The notes under the pieces are model-generated. The model saw only the letters and a list, made by a program, of their open reading frames with translations, had not been told where the DNA came from and ran no database searches. Made by a program: the position numbers and the translations under genes. Shown piece after piece: positions 25,727 through 35,389 of a DNA stretch of 64,000 bases; position 1 is the stretch's first letter, and each line of letters opens with the position of its first letter. The DNA is taken from contig NZ_AP022583.1 in the NCBI RefSeq assembly GCF_010731635.1, positions 620,001-684,000 of the forward strand. Direction: 5' to 3'. Source of the stretch: Mycobacterium noviomagense (GTDB lineage: Bacteria > Actinomycetota > Actinomycetes > Mycobacteriales > Mycobacteriaceae).

Positions 25727-28659
25727 CGCCGATCGCAGTGGTCGGCATCGACTGCCGCTTCCCGGGCGCGCCCGACAAGGACGCGTTCTGGCGACTGCTC
25801 ATGGGCGGCGTCGTCACCGACACCGAAGTGCCCTCGCAGCGTTGGGGCATCGACACCTACTATCACCCTGACGGTGTCGCCGGATCGATGAACACCCGAC
25901 GTGCCCATTTCATCGACGACGTAGACGCATTCGACAACGACTTCTTCGGCGTCGCGCCCATCGAGGCGGCGGCGCTCGATCCGCAGCAGCGACTGCTGCT
26001 ACAGGCGTCGTGGCGCGCACTCGAGGATGCCGGCATCGATCCCCGGTCGCTGGCCGGCACGCCAACCGCAGTCTTCGTCGGAATGATGTCCAGCGAGTGG
26101 AGCTTCCTCCAGATTCTGGACTTCGCCGGGCTCACCGCATTTCGTGGTGCGGGCAGCGGCTACTTCATGACGGCCAACCGCATCTCATACCACCTGAACC
26201 TCACCGGGCCCAGCATGGTCATCGATTCCGCCTGTTCGTCATCATTGATGGCCGTGCACCAAGGCTGTGCCGCGCTGCGTTCGGGGGAAACCGACACTGT
26301 CATCGCCGCCGGCGCGAATCTGCTGTTGACACCAGCGCTTTCAATCTTTTACACCCAAGCTGGCCTCTCCGCGCCGGATGGTCGCTGCAAACCGTTCGGG
26401 CAGTCCGCCGACGGCATCGGCCGCGGTGAGGGCGTGGCCGCGGTAGTGCTGCGCCGGTTGGACGACGCCGTTGCCGACGGCCAGCCGATCTACGCCGTCG
26501 TGAAAAGTTCGGTCGCCAACCACGATGGCCGCAGCAATGGGATCACCGCCCCGAACCGTGGAGCCCAGGTAAAGCTGATGCGCCGCGCACTAGAACTCGC
26601 AGAACTGGAGGCCGGGCAGATCGACTTCGTCGAAGCACACGGCACCGGCACGGTTCTCGGCGACATGATTGAGGCCAACGCGCTGGGCGATATCCACAAA
26701 ACGCGCGGCGGCGAACCATGTCTGCTTGGTTCGGTCAAGGGAAATATCGGGCATACCGAGGGCAGCGCGGGGATAGCGGCGTTCATCAAGACGTGCCTGG
26801 CGCTGCAGCATCGCATACTGCCGCCGACGGTGTTCGGCGACAAAGCCAATCCGAGATTGCGCCTGGACGCGAATGGGTTGCGCCTGGCCGACGGTCCGCA
26901 GGAATTGCCGGTGAACGGCGCACTGGGTGCGGTGAGCTCATTCGGACTGGGCGGCAGCAACGCGCATGCGGTGCTGGAGTCGGCGCCGCCCGCAGCGGCA
27001 CCCCATCCGGGTGCGACCGGTGTCCTGACGCTATCGGCGTCTTCTGAGCAGGCGCTGCGGCGCAACGTCGATTCGATCGCCGCCGCGCTGCACACCCTCG
27101 AAGATCAGCGGCTCGCCTCTTGGTGCCGCTCGACGAATGTCGTCAAGCGATCGAACCGGCATCGCTTTGCGCTGGAAGGCAACCGCGCCACACTGGTCGA
27201 TGGGCTGCGCGCGTATCTCGCCGGTACGCGTGCCGAGTTGGCGTCGTCTGCCCCGATGCATAAGGTCCCGGCCCGGGTCGGGCTCTTGTGCTCCGGGCAG
27301 GGCACCCAGTACCCGCGCATGACGCGGCCGCTCTACGACGCCAACCCCATCTACCGGGAACATCTGGAAGCCGCGACGGCCGCCCTCGACCCACACCTAC
27401 CGTCGGACCTTCTCGCGGTGATGTTCGGCGACGATCCCGGACTCCATCACACCGGCCTTGCGCAGCCCGCATTATTCGCGGTCTCCTACGCGCTGGGAAA
27501 GACATTGCTGCAAAGCGGGATTCGTCCAGCCTTCGGCATCGGCCACAGCGTCGGCGAGCTCGCGGCGGCCTGCTTGGCCGGCGTGCTGTCACTCGATGAT
27601 GCGGCAAGGCTCGTCGCGGTGAGAGGACGTCTGATGGGCTGCCTGCCCCCTGGTGGCGCGATGATCGCGGCCGACCTCGGCGTCGAGCAGGCGGAGGCAC
27701 TAGTTGCCGACGAGCCCGGGTGCGCTATTGCGGCCGTCAACGGGCCACGCTCGGTGGCTATCTCAGGTGCCGCAGAGGCGGTGTCGCGGGCCCACGCCGC
27801 GGTTCGCGAACAGGGTGGAAGAGCGGTGAACCTCAGGGTGTCCCATGCCTTTCATTCGCCGCTGATGGAGCCTGTCGTGACGGAATTTCGGCGCGAGCTG
27901 TCCGGGCTCACGCCGCGCCCCGCGGAGTTCCCGCTCTTCTCAACGGTGCTTGGCAGACAGGTCGAGGGCCACGAGATGGGCGGCGACTACTGGGTCCATC
28001 AGATCTGTTCGCCGGTAAGGTTTTTCGACGCAGTCCAGGCCGCCAGAAGTGCGGTAAGTGCCGACTACGTCGCCGAGGCCGGTCCGCGATCCACGCTGCT
28101 CGCCATGGCCGCCCAGTGTGGACTACAGCCGCAGTCCCGATCGCTGCCATTGTGCGGCGGACCGGATTCAGACGGAATGGAGCTGCTGGCCGTAGCTGCG
28201 ACAATGCTGCGCGACGGGTACTCGCCCGACCTGACGCCGTTATATGGCAGCCCCGCCGGTCCGCTGCAACGGATTCCGCCGTACGTCTTCGACGCTTCCA
28301 GTCGGTTTTGGTTCGACGGCGGGGTCGCCGCCGTGGCACCGGCCCGGCCCGCGGTAGTTACGCCCGTCGGCGAGCGAGAACAGCCGGCTCGGGTGCCGGC
28401 CGCCAGTGAGGAGGCGGTACTGGCGGTGATCGCCGATGTGGGCGGCTATTCGGTCGCCGAGCTTCGCCGGTCCAGCCTGCTCGCTGAGGACCTGGGTTAC
28501 GACTCGCTGCTGCAACTTCGCCTCCTCGATCGGCTGAAGGCGGAATATCCCCAACTCGAGCACATCAACGTCACCGCGGTGCTGCCGAAGATTCGAAGCG
28601 TCGGCGACCTCGTCGACTTCATGGTGCAGTGGTTCCATAGGTCCGGAGTGACCGGATGA
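25723..28659 (+). CDS. Non-reducing type I PKS, KS-AT-ACP
   Basis: A 978-residue single-module polyketide synthase. KS domain (about 1-430) with Cys171 in DSACSSSL, His306 in HGTGT and His344 in NIGHTEG. AT domain (about 560-800) with Ser609 in GHSVGEL and H708-AFH-711, the malonyl-CoA type signature. C-terminal ACP with Ser928 in DLGYDSLLQL. No KR, DH, ER or TE is present, so the direct product of one extension is a beta-ketoacyl-ACP. ATG 25723 overlaps ACP2. The product type matches what a DarB enzyme needs as its nucleophilic partner (inference). Confidence 0.92.
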   Translation: MTPIAVVGIDCRFPGAPDKDAFWRLLMGGVVTDTEVPSQRWGIDTYYHPDGVAGSMNTRRAHFIDDVDAFDNDFFGVAPIEAAALDPQQRLLLQASWRALEDAGIDPRSLAGTPTAVFVGMMSSEWSFLQILDFAGLTAFRGAGSGYFMTANRISYHLNLTGPSMVIDSACSSSLMAVHQGCAALRSGETDTVIAAGANLLLTPALSIFYTQAGLSAPDGRCKPFGQSADGIGRGEGVAAVVLRRLDDAVADGQPIYAVVKSSVANHDGRSNGITAPNRGAQVKLMRRALELAELEAGQIDFVEAHGTGTVLGDMIEANALGDIHKTRGGEPCLLGSVKGNIGHTEGSAGIAAFIKTCLALQHRILPPTVFGDKANPRLRLDANGLRLADGPQELPVNGALGAVSSFGLGGSNAHAVLESAPPAAAPHPGATGVLTLSASSEQALRRNVDSIAAALHTLEDQRLASWCRSTNVVKRSNRHRFALEGNRATLVDGLRAYLAGTRAELASSAPMHKVPARVGLLCSGQGTQYPRMTRPLYDANPIYREHLEAATAALDPHLPSDLLAVMFGDDPGLHHTGLAQPALFAVSYALGKTLLQSGIRPAFGIGHSVGELAAACLAGVLSLDDAARLVAVRGRLMGCLPPGGAMIAADLGVEQAEALVADEPGCAIAAVNGPRSVAISGAAEAVSRAHAAVREQGGRAVNLRVSHAFHSPLMEPVVTEFRRELSGLTPRPAEFPLFSTVLGRQVEGHEMGGDYWVHQICSPVRFFDAVQAARSAVSADYVAEAGPRSTLLAMAAQCGLQPQSRSLPLCGGPDSDGMELLAVAATMLRDGYSPDLTPLYGSPAGPLQRIPPYVFDASSRFWFDGGVAAVAPARPAVVTPVGEREQPARVPAASEEAVLAVIADVGGYSVAELRRSSLLAEDLGYDSLLQLRLLDRLKAEYPQLEHINVTAVLPKIRSVGDLVDFMVQWFHRSGVTG

Positions 28660-29390
28660 CACCCGTCGAGTTGGTGTGCTTTCACCACGCCGGCGGCGGG
28701 GCGGCGTCGTTTCATCGGTTGCGCCGGGCGCTGGCGGCACAGGGTGCAGAGGTGGTGCCGACGGCGGTGAGCTTGCCCGGACGGGACTCGCGCCGCGACG
28801 AGCCGCGCTACGTCGATGCTGACGCCTGCGTGTCGGCCCTCGCCGACGAACTTGACGGCTTGTTGAGCCGACCCCACGTTCTGCTGGGCCACAGTATGGG
28901 TGCTTTGCTGGCGTATTTTCTTGCTCAACAACGTGTTTCGCGCGGATTGCGCGCACCGGAGGCGGTAATCGTCGCATCCTGCCGCCCCCCACACCTGCCC
29001 GGACCCCTGCGCGATGTGTATCTGGTCGACGATCGCGAGCTCGCCGCGGTGCTCGCGCACCACGGCGGTCTGCCCGCCGAGATCGTGTCTCATCCCGAAT
29101 GGCTCGCACTGCTGCTGCCGACTGTGCGCGATGATCTGCGGATGTGCCAGTCCTACCGGCCTGCGAGTGGGCCACCGTTGCCATGTCCGTTGCACATCTT
29201 CGGAAGCAACGACGACCCGCTGGCTCCGCCGGACACGTTGGCCGCCTGGTGGAGCTATTCCGTGCAGCCGCAACCGGTCCGACTCTTCGCCGGCGATCAC
29301 TTTCTGTTGCGTCAGCCGGACCCGGAGTTGGTAACAGCGGTGGCCCGCATTGTCGAGGACGTGGCACAGAAAAGGGAGCCGATCCGATGA
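28656..29390 (+). CDS. Type II thioesterase
   Basis: A 244-residue alpha/beta hydrolase of the TesA/GrsT type: FHHAGGGAASFHRLRRAL at the start, nucleophile Ser80 in LLGHSMGALLAYFLA, acid in GSNDDPLAPP, and His in FAGDHFLLRQP. It overlaps both neighbours by ATGA. Such enzymes clear stalled acyl groups from carriers or release products. Confidence 0.9.
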   Translation: MTPVELVCFHHAGGGAASFHRLRRALAAQGAEVVPTAVSLPGRDSRRDEPRYVDADACVSALADELDGLLSRPHVLLGHSMGALLAYFLAQQRVSRGLRAPEAVIVASCRPPHLPGPLRDVYLVDDRELAAVLAHHGGLPAEIVSHPEWLALLLPTVRDDLRMCQSYRPASGPPLPCPLHIFGSNDDPLAPPDTLAAWWSYSVQPQPVRLFAGDHFLLRQPDPELVTAVARIVEDVAQKREPIR

Positions 29391-31069
29391 GCATCTTGAC
29401 CCGCGACATGCTCGCGTCTGCGGCATCGTCACCGCACGGCTTGACCGTCGGCACCGTCGCCGATCCCATACGGTTGAGTTGGAGCGAAATTCACGACCAG
29501 GCGAAGCGAATGGCCCGCAGCTTGACCGCCAAAGGAATTGGGCGCCACAGCTCCGTCGCGGTGCTGGCCACCGACGCGGCGGACGTCGCACCGCTCGCGC
29601 AAGCGATCTGGCTGCGTCGCGCCGCCCTGACGATGCTTCAGCAACCGACACCACGCACCGACCTGGCGGTCTGGCTAGCCGACACCGTGCGGGCGATCCT
29701 GATGGTCCATGCGGACCTGGTCGTCCTCGGCGAGCCCTTTCTGATGGCGAAGGATCAATTGCTGGCCCACAACCTGGCCGTCTGCACGATCGAGTCCTTG
29801 CGCGGCGCCGAGCCGATCGAGCCCGTCGACGCGGACGAGGCCGAGGAGGCGGACATCGCGATGCGCCAGCTGACGTCCGGGTCAACGGGCGTGCCCAAGG
29901 CCGTCGAAATCAGTCACGCCAACATCGCCGCTAACAGCGTCGCACTGCGCGATGTGTTTGACATGGACGCCGAGAAGGACGTCATGGCCAGCTGGCTTCC
30001 GCTCTCACACGACATGGGCATGATCGCCTTCCTGCAGTTCCCCATGCAGCTTGGTGCGGAAGCCGTCGTCGTCGCAACGGAGCAGTTCCTGCGGCGACCA
30101 CTCATATGGGCCGAATTGATCAGCAGACATCGCGTGACCATCACCGCGGGCCCCAACTTCGCTTACTCCCTGCTGACGCGTGTCCTGCAAAAAGCCGACC
30201 CCACCGATATTGACCTCTCGTCGCTGCGGTTCGCGGCGAATGGGGCCGAACCCATCAATCACCGCGATCTGGCGAACTTCGCCGCCGTCGGCGCCCGCTT
30301 TGGCCTGAGACCCAGCGCACCGAGGCCCGCGTATGGGCTCGCCGAGGCCACCCTGGTGGTGTCAGCGGCGGCACCACAAGACCAGGCGATCGTCGACTCG
30401 GTCTCCCGGCAGGCCGTCACGCAGGCACACCGCGCGCAGCCGGTTCCGGATGACTCCGAGAACGCGCAGCACGTCGTGTGCCTGGGATCCCCGGTCACGG
30501 GCATGGACGTGCGCATCGCCCGGGACGGAAAGGCGCAGGGACCCAGGGAGATCGGCGCCATCGAACTTCGCGGTCCTGCGGTGGCCAGCGGTTATCTCAC
30601 GCCGGACGGCTGCTTTCCACTCGCCCGCCAGGACGGCTGGTTCGACACCGGCGACCTGGGTTATCTCGACGAGGAGGGGCGAATTTACGTGTGCGGCCGC
30701 ACAAAGGATCTCATCGTGCTTGCCGGGACGAATCTGTATCCGCACGATATCGAGCGTGCCGCTGAGACCGTGGACGGTGTTCGCAAGGGCTGCGTGATCG
30801 CGCTGCGTGTCGACGCCGAGCGAGAGGGCTTCGCGGTGCTCGCCGAAGTACATAACGCGGACGAGGAGGATGTGCGCCTGCGGATCAGCCGCGACATCAC
30901 CGCCAGGGTGAACCGGCAAGTTGGTCACGCCCCGCGCGAGGTACGGTTGTTCCCCGCCGGAACTTTGCCGAAGACACTGTCGGGCAAGCTGCGCCGGAAC
31001 TGCGCTCGAGAACTGCTCCCCCGAGGAACACGGCGCATCCTCGATCGAGGCCACGTCACAGGTGATTGA
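29387..31069 (+). CDS. Fatty acyl-AMP ligase / acyl-CoA synthetase (FadD-like)
   Basis: A 560-residue adenylating enzyme. P-loop LTSGSTGVPKA near residue 166, then SWLPLSHDMGMIAFLQFP, TITAGPNFAYSLL, YGLAEATLVVSA and GWFDTGDLGYLDEEGRIYV, ending with LPKTLSGKLRRN carrying the catalytic lysine. The YGLAEATL and HDMGMI motifs favour the FAAL-like branch that loads acyl chains on carrier proteins. It is the last gene of the plus-strand run and overlaps the thioesterase. It is presumed to load ACP2. FAAL versus CoA ligase cannot be settled by eye. Confidence 0.87.
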   Translation: MSILTRDMLASAASSPHGLTVGTVADPIRLSWSEIHDQAKRMARSLTAKGIGRHSSVAVLATDAADVAPLAQAIWLRRAALTMLQQPTPRTDLAVWLADTVRAILMVHADLVVLGEPFLMAKDQLLAHNLAVCTIESLRGAEPIEPVDADEAEEADIAMRQLTSGSTGVPKAVEISHANIAANSVALRDVFDMDAEKDVMASWLPLSHDMGMIAFLQFPMQLGAEAVVVATEQFLRRPLIWAELISRHRVTITAGPNFAYSLLTRVLQKADPTDIDLSSLRFAANGAEPINHRDLANFAAVGARFGLRPSAPRPAYGLAEATLVVSAAAPQDQAIVDSVSRQAVTQAHRAQPVPDDSENAQHVVCLGSPVTGMDVRIARDGKAQGPREIGAIELRGPAVASGYLTPDGCFPLARQDGWFDTGDLGYLDEEGRIYVCGRTKDLIVLAGTNLYPHDIERAAETVDGVRKGCVIALRVDAEREGFAVLAEVHNADEEDVRLRISRDITARVNRQVGHAPREVRLFPAGTLPKTLSGKLRRNCARELLPRGTRRILDRGHVTGD

Positions 31070-31107
31070 TGGCGGAGCGGCAACCGTCATCGATCCCGAC
31101 CTGTTGG

Positions 31108-32490
31108 TCACCGAGCCGCTTCGCTTACTAAGGGCGTGCGATCGACTTGCCGGCGGCGCAGGTTGACGGTCGCCGCGCGGAACAGCAACGAGGGGTGGAA
31201 TAAGCGGGTTGACGGATCGATGAGCCAGCTGACCCGCAAGAAGCGTTCCGCCACATGGCTATCCGATTCTGCGGCGGTGAGTAGTCGGTCCACATACCGA
31301 TTGGCAATGCGCATTGGCAGTGTGCGGGTGCCCTCAACTTCGGGTACGGCGAGGTCGGCGCCGACGGCGAGCTGCCAGGCCTGCCCGATGGGTTTGGCGG
31401 AGGCCCGGAAGAATCTCCGGGCCAGATCGCGCTGACCACGCCGCAGGGAATCCCGTAGAACCAGGGCATCGAGCGCCGCCACCGTCATGCCCTGCCCGTA
31501 GATCGGGTTGAAGCTACAAATCGCGTCGCCGATCACTAAGAGACCCGCCGGGAATCGGCTCATCTTGTCGTAGCGTCGCCATTGGTTGGACGGCACCGTG
31601 TACCGCGCAGGCTCATCGACGGGTTCGGCCACTCGTAGTGCTGCGATCACAAACTCCGGGGCGAAGTCTTGGGCGAAACTGATCATGCCCTCACGGTCGG
31701 GTGGTGGTTCGTACCCAGCCATTCCGCCGACGGTGAACTGCCAGGTGTTGCGTTCGTGGCCGAACAACGCCATCCCGGTGGGCCGCCCTGACGTGGCGCC
31801 GATGATAATCGCCATTTCCTTCAAGGTTCCGGGCCGCATGCGCAGCAGCTGGCTGGCGTAGACAAGACGAACGGTGACGTGATCCTCGATCGGGCGGCCG
31901 TAGCCAAGATGGTCTAACCACGCCGGTGTGCGGGCAGCCCGGCCCAGCGCATCGATCACCAGATCCGCGAAGAGGTTTCGTTCCTTGCCGCCGTCGCGGT
32001 TAACCAACCGTGCTCCGGTCACAAGCTCTCGATCGGGTGTTGAGATGATGTCGACGACGTCGTGGCCATCCAGAAGCGCCACGTTCGGGAGGGCCTGTAG
32101 CCGACGCCGGACATAGAAGTCCAACAGCGGCCTGCTCGGGAAGTACGTCGCAAGCGAACGTGGATCTTTCACTCTGCCTGAGCGAGTGAATAGGTGCCCG
32201 GGTGAAAGAAAGACCTTCGACAGATCACCGTCGTCAAGGACTGGAGCACCGGTGGCGACCAGTTCGTCAAGCAGCCCGGGGAACAGTTCATCCAAGATCT
32301 GCGATCCGCGCGCCAGAAGGGCATGGGCGTGGCGCGCCTGGGCCACACCGCGCCGCTGCCCGGGTTGGTCAGGCAGCACATCCCGCTCGACAACGGTGAC
32401 GGTCTCGTAGAAGTCGGCCACCACCCGCGCGGCGAGCAACCCGGCCATGCTCGCGCCAAGGACAACCGCATGCTCACCTAGCTTGACCAT
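31108..32490 (-). CDS. FAD-dependent oxygenase/oxidoreductase
   Basis: A 460-residue flavoprotein of the aromatic hydroxylase fold: N-terminal [19 protein letters not shown] (GxGxxG-like, with GASMAG), HAHALLARGSQILDELFPG, and the second FAD motif LLVIGDAICSFNPIYGQGMTVAA. The family includes hydroxylases and halogenases of aromatic substrates. It is convergent to the ligase gene (38 bp) and downstream of the methyltransferase on the same strand. A tailoring role on the resorcinol product is inferred from position only. Confidence 0.85.
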   Translation of the reverse strand: MVKLGEHAVVLGASMAGLLAARVVADFYETVTVVERDVLPDQPGQRRGVAQARHAHALLARGSQILDELFPGLLDELVATGAPVLDDGDLSKVFLSPGHLFTRSGRVKDPRSLATYFPSRPLLDFYVRRRLQALPNVALLDGHDVVDIISTPDRELVTGARLVNRDGGKERNLFADLVIDALGRAARTPAWLDHLGYGRPIEDHVTVRLVYASQLLRMRPGTLKEMAIIIGATSGRPTGMALFGHERNTWQFTVGGMAGYEPPPDREGMISFAQDFAPEFVIAALRVAEPVDEPARYTVPSNQWRRYDKMSRFPAGLLVIGDAICSFNPIYGQGMTVAALDALVLRDSLRRGQRDLARRFFRASAKPIGQAWQLAVGADLAVPEVEGTRTLPMRIANRYVDRLLTAAESDSHVAERFLRVSWLIDPSTRLFHPSLLFRAATVNLRRRQVDRTPLVSEAAR

Positions 32491-32581
32491 CAGCCATCCC
32501 TGACCCCGCTTGGACTTGCGTCAGTATGCCGGGGTGTGTTCGCGTGGGTGAAGTATGCGACCACCGCAGAACCAGAGTCGG

Positions 32582-33253
32582 TCACGAGCCGGGCAACGGT
32601 AACCGCGCCTCGAAAAGCTCGACTGCACCACTGCGCTTGAGTGTCACGACATCAAAACCAAGCTCTGTCAACCAGGTCTCGATCTGGCCTGCGCCGGGAG
32701 CGTTCCCGAATACCCCGGCGCGCCGGTACATCGCGATCAGCGCGTCCGCGCGCACACCTCGACCGGTAACGCACGATGTCCCCCGCAAGGTCCCGCCTGG
32801 CCTGAGCACACGAGTGAGCTCCGCCAATGCCCGACGCGGGTCCGCCAGGCAATGAAGCCCGTTATAGGTCACGCAGAGATCGAAACTTGCGTCAGGGAAC
32901 TGGAGGGCGGTCATGTCCGCTTCGACGAACTCGATCCTGTCTTCTACCTCCTGTCGACCGGCCTCTCGGCGCGCCAGCTGCAGCATGTACCGAGATATAT
33001 CGGCGGCGACGTAACGCACGGGCTGCCCGCCACGCAGCCCTCGGAACGCGAGTCCACCCCCGCACGGTATGTCGAGGACCGACGTTCCGGACGGGAGGTC
33101 CCCAAGTCGCGCGATTTCGGCGTGCATGAGGCGCATGTCGGCACCCCACTGCGCTCGGGCACCAATCCGTGCAACCCGGTCGTGCTTCATGCCGACGTCG
33201 TAAATCGCCGCTATGACGCGATTAGCGCGCCACCGCTCGATAGCGTCGATCAC
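32582..33253 (-). CDS. SAM-dependent methyltransferase
   Basis: A 223-residue class I methyltransferase: VLDIPCGGGLAFRGLR (motif I, with CGGG), YVAADISRYMLQLARRE, FDLCVTYNGLHCLADPRRAL and VLRPGGTLRG. It may O- or C-methylate the product of the neighbouring pathway. It is upstream of the FAD enzyme with a 91-bp gap. It marks the right end of the accessory block. Confidence 0.83.
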   Translation of the reverse strand: MIDAIERWRANRVIAAIYDVGMKHDRVARIGARAQWGADMRLMHAEIARLGDLPSGTSVLDIPCGGGLAFRGLRGGQPVRYVAADISRYMLQLARREAGRQEVEDRIEFVEADMTALQFPDASFDLCVTYNGLHCLADPRRALAELTRVLRPGGTLRGTSCVTGRGVRADALIAMYRRAGVFGNAPGAGQIETWLTELGFDVVTLKRSGAVELFEARLPLPGS

Positions 33254-33366
33254 CTTTCCGGACGCTACGCTTCGCGACGGCTTCTGGGCACTAAACGTGA
33301 AGCAAAGCCGGGGTAGGCGACGCTGGTGGCTACCCGAACCGCCCGTATTGGCGTGAACTGCGCTCG

Positions 33367-34119
33367 TTACCGCGGCGCCATCCGGATGGCGCCGTCGAGG
33401 CGGATCACTTCGCCGTTGAGCATCGGGTTTTCGACGATGTGCACGGCCAGCGCCCCGTATTCGTCCGGCTTGCCCAACCGGCTGGGGTGCGGCACCTGCT
33501 TACCGAGCGACTCCTTGGCCGGCTCCGGCAGACCGGCCAACAGTGGGGTGTCGAAGAGTCCGGGCGCGATGGTGACCACCCGGATGGCCTTGCTGGCCAG
33601 GTCGCGGGCGATCGGCAGCGTCATGCCGACCACACCGCCCTTGGACGCCGAGTAGGCGGCCTGGCCGATCTGGCCGTCGAACGCCGCCACCGATGCGGTG
33701 TTGATGATGACGCCGCGCTCCTCGCCCACCAGCTCGGTTTTGGCGATCCGTTCGGCGCCCAGGCGAAGCACGTTGAACGTTCCGATCAGGTTGACGTCGA
33801 CGACCTTGCGGAACGCATCCAGCGGGAAGACGCCATCCTTGCCCAGCACCCGAATCGCGTTTCCGGTGCCGGCGCAGTTGACGACGATGCGTAGCGGACC
33901 CATCGTCTCGGCCAGGTCGAGGGCGGTGGTGACGGCGGCTTCGTCGGTGACGTCAGCCGGCGCGAAACGTGCCCGATCGCCGAGTTCGCGCACAACCTCT
34001 TCACCTCTGATGTCGAGGACGACCACTTGGGCGCCGGCATCGAGGAACCGCTTTGTGGTCGCCAAGCCCAGGCCAGATGCACCACCGGTGACGAGTGCGA
34101 CGGCGTCTTTGATCTCCAC
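33367..34119 (-). CDS. Short-chain dehydrogenase, 3-hydroxyacyl-CoA type (Rv1144-like)
   Basis: A 250-residue classical [23 protein letters not shown] binds NAD, DIRG at the end of beta 2 favours NAD over NADP, and NCAGTG and the S-Y-K set [14 protein letters not shown]...YSASKGG are present. It resembles type II 3-hydroxyacyl-CoA dehydrogenases (HSD17B10 group). GTG 34119 follows GGAAAGGAAAG; the longer frame upstream has no SDR features. It precedes no other gene on its strand but follows mcr by 55 bp and is likely co-transcribed. Confidence 0.9.
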   Translation of the reverse strand: MEIKDAVALVTGGASGLGLATTKRFLDAGAQVVVLDIRGEEVVRELGDRARFAPADVTDEAAVTTALDLAETMGPLRIVVNCAGTGNAIRVLGKDGVFPLDAFRKVVDVNLIGTFNVLRLGAERIAKTELVGEERGVIINTASVAAFDGQIGQAAYSASKGGVVGMTLPIARDLASKAIRVVTIAPGLFDTPLLAGLPEPAKESLGKQVPHPSRLGKPDEYGALAVHIVENPMLNGEVIRLDGAIRMAPR

Positions 34120-34174
34120 TCGAGTCTTTCCTTTCCATCCGGCCCACCGGGCCGGCCTCAGGGTCGGTCGGCGA

Positions 34175-35257
34175 CTATACCCAGTCGGCGAGCACCGCCT
34201 CGGTGTCAGACCCCGGCGGGCCGGGCGGCCGGGGTTGGTCGGGCGCTGTCCGCGAGAACCGCGGCGCCGGCGCGGGCTGCAGTCCGCCATCGGTCGGGTA
34301 AAAGGTCCGACGGGCGGTGACGTGCGGCTCGGTCTCGACTTCGCCGAACGCCAGCACCGGAGTCACGCACGCGTCCGAGTCGGCGAACACCTTGGCCCAG
34401 TGGTCGCGGTCTTTCGAGCCGATCACCTCGGCAATGCGGGCCCGCAGCTCCGGCCAGCGGCTGCGGTCGTCCTGCGCGGGCAGGTCGGCGGGGTCCAGCC
34501 TCAGCCCGGCCAGCATGGCCGCGTAGAACTGCGGCTCGATCGCGCCGATCGCGACATAGCGGCCGTCGGCGCATTCGTAGGTGTCGTAGTACGGCGCGCC
34601 GCCATCGAGCATGTTGGTGCCACGCTCGTCGGACCACATGCCCATGGCCCGCATCGCCCACATCATCTGGATCAGTACCGACGACCCGTCCACCATCGCC
34701 GCGTCCACCACCTGGCCCTTGCCGGAGGTCTGCCGCTCCCACAGCGCAGCGAAGATGCCGACCAGCAGGAACATCGACCCACCGCCGAAGTCACCGACCA
34801 GGTTGAGCGGCGGCACCGGCCGCTCGCCTTTGCGTCCGATCGAATGCAGCACGCCGTTGAGCGAGATGTAGTTGATGTCATGGCCGGCTTGCTGGCTGCG
34901 CGGGCCGGTCTGGCCCCAGCCGGTCATGCGGGCATAGATCAACCGCTCGTTCACGCGTGCGCAGTCCTCAGGGCCCAGGCCCAGCCGCTCGGTGACGCCC
35001 GGACGGTATCCCTCGATCAGTACGTCGGCCTTGGCGATGAGCCGCAGCACGAGTTCGCGGCCCTCGTCGGACTTAAGGTCGGCGGTGACGAAGCGCCGGT
35101 TGCGCAGCATCGCGTCGCGGACCGGGCCGCTGGCGGCGCTGGGCCGCTCTACCCGCACAACATCGGCGCCCAGGTCGCCGAGGATCATCGAGGCGTGCGG
35201 GCCCGGCCCGATACCGGCCAGCTCCACCACGCGCAGTCCTGTTAGCGGTCCCGCCAT
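34175..35257 (-). CDS. mcr: Alpha-methylacyl-CoA racemase
   Basis: A 360-residue CaiB/BaiF-family enzyme that epimerises 2-methylacyl-CoA (branched fatty acid and sterol side-chain degradation). The catalytic residues known from the M. tuberculosis enzyme appear in their motifs: His in [11 protein letters not shown], Asp in [10 protein letters not shown] and Glu in GAIEPQFY. N-terminal [19 protein letters not shown] is the family opening. Length is as expected. It is upstream of the SDR. Confidence 0.95.
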   Translation of the reverse strand: MAGPLTGLRVVELAGIGPGPHASMILGDLGADVVRVERPSAASGPVRDAMLRNRRFVTADLKSDEGRELVLRLIAKADVLIEGYRPGVTERLGLGPEDCARVNERLIYARMTGWGQTGPRSQQAGHDINYISLNGVLHSIGRKGERPVPPLNLVGDFGGGSMFLLVGIFAALWERQTSGKGQVVDAAMVDGSSVLIQMMWAMRAMGMWSDERGTNMLDGGAPYYDTYECADGRYVAIGAIEPQFYAAMLAGLRLDPADLPAQDDRSRWPELRARIAEVIGSKDRDHWAKVFADSDACVTPVLAFGEVETEPHVTARRTFYPTDGGLQPAPAPRFSRTAPDQPRPPGPPGSDTEAVLADWV

Positions 35258-35389
35258 CTAGCGACCTCCTCCCGTGGCGATCGCCAGCGCGGCGGAGCCG
35301 GGCGCAGCGGGTCGCCACCACAGATTCCCGCTCGCATCTTCGCAGCCGCCCGCAAAGGGCCGGCATCCCGGTCACTTAAGGTGATCCCC

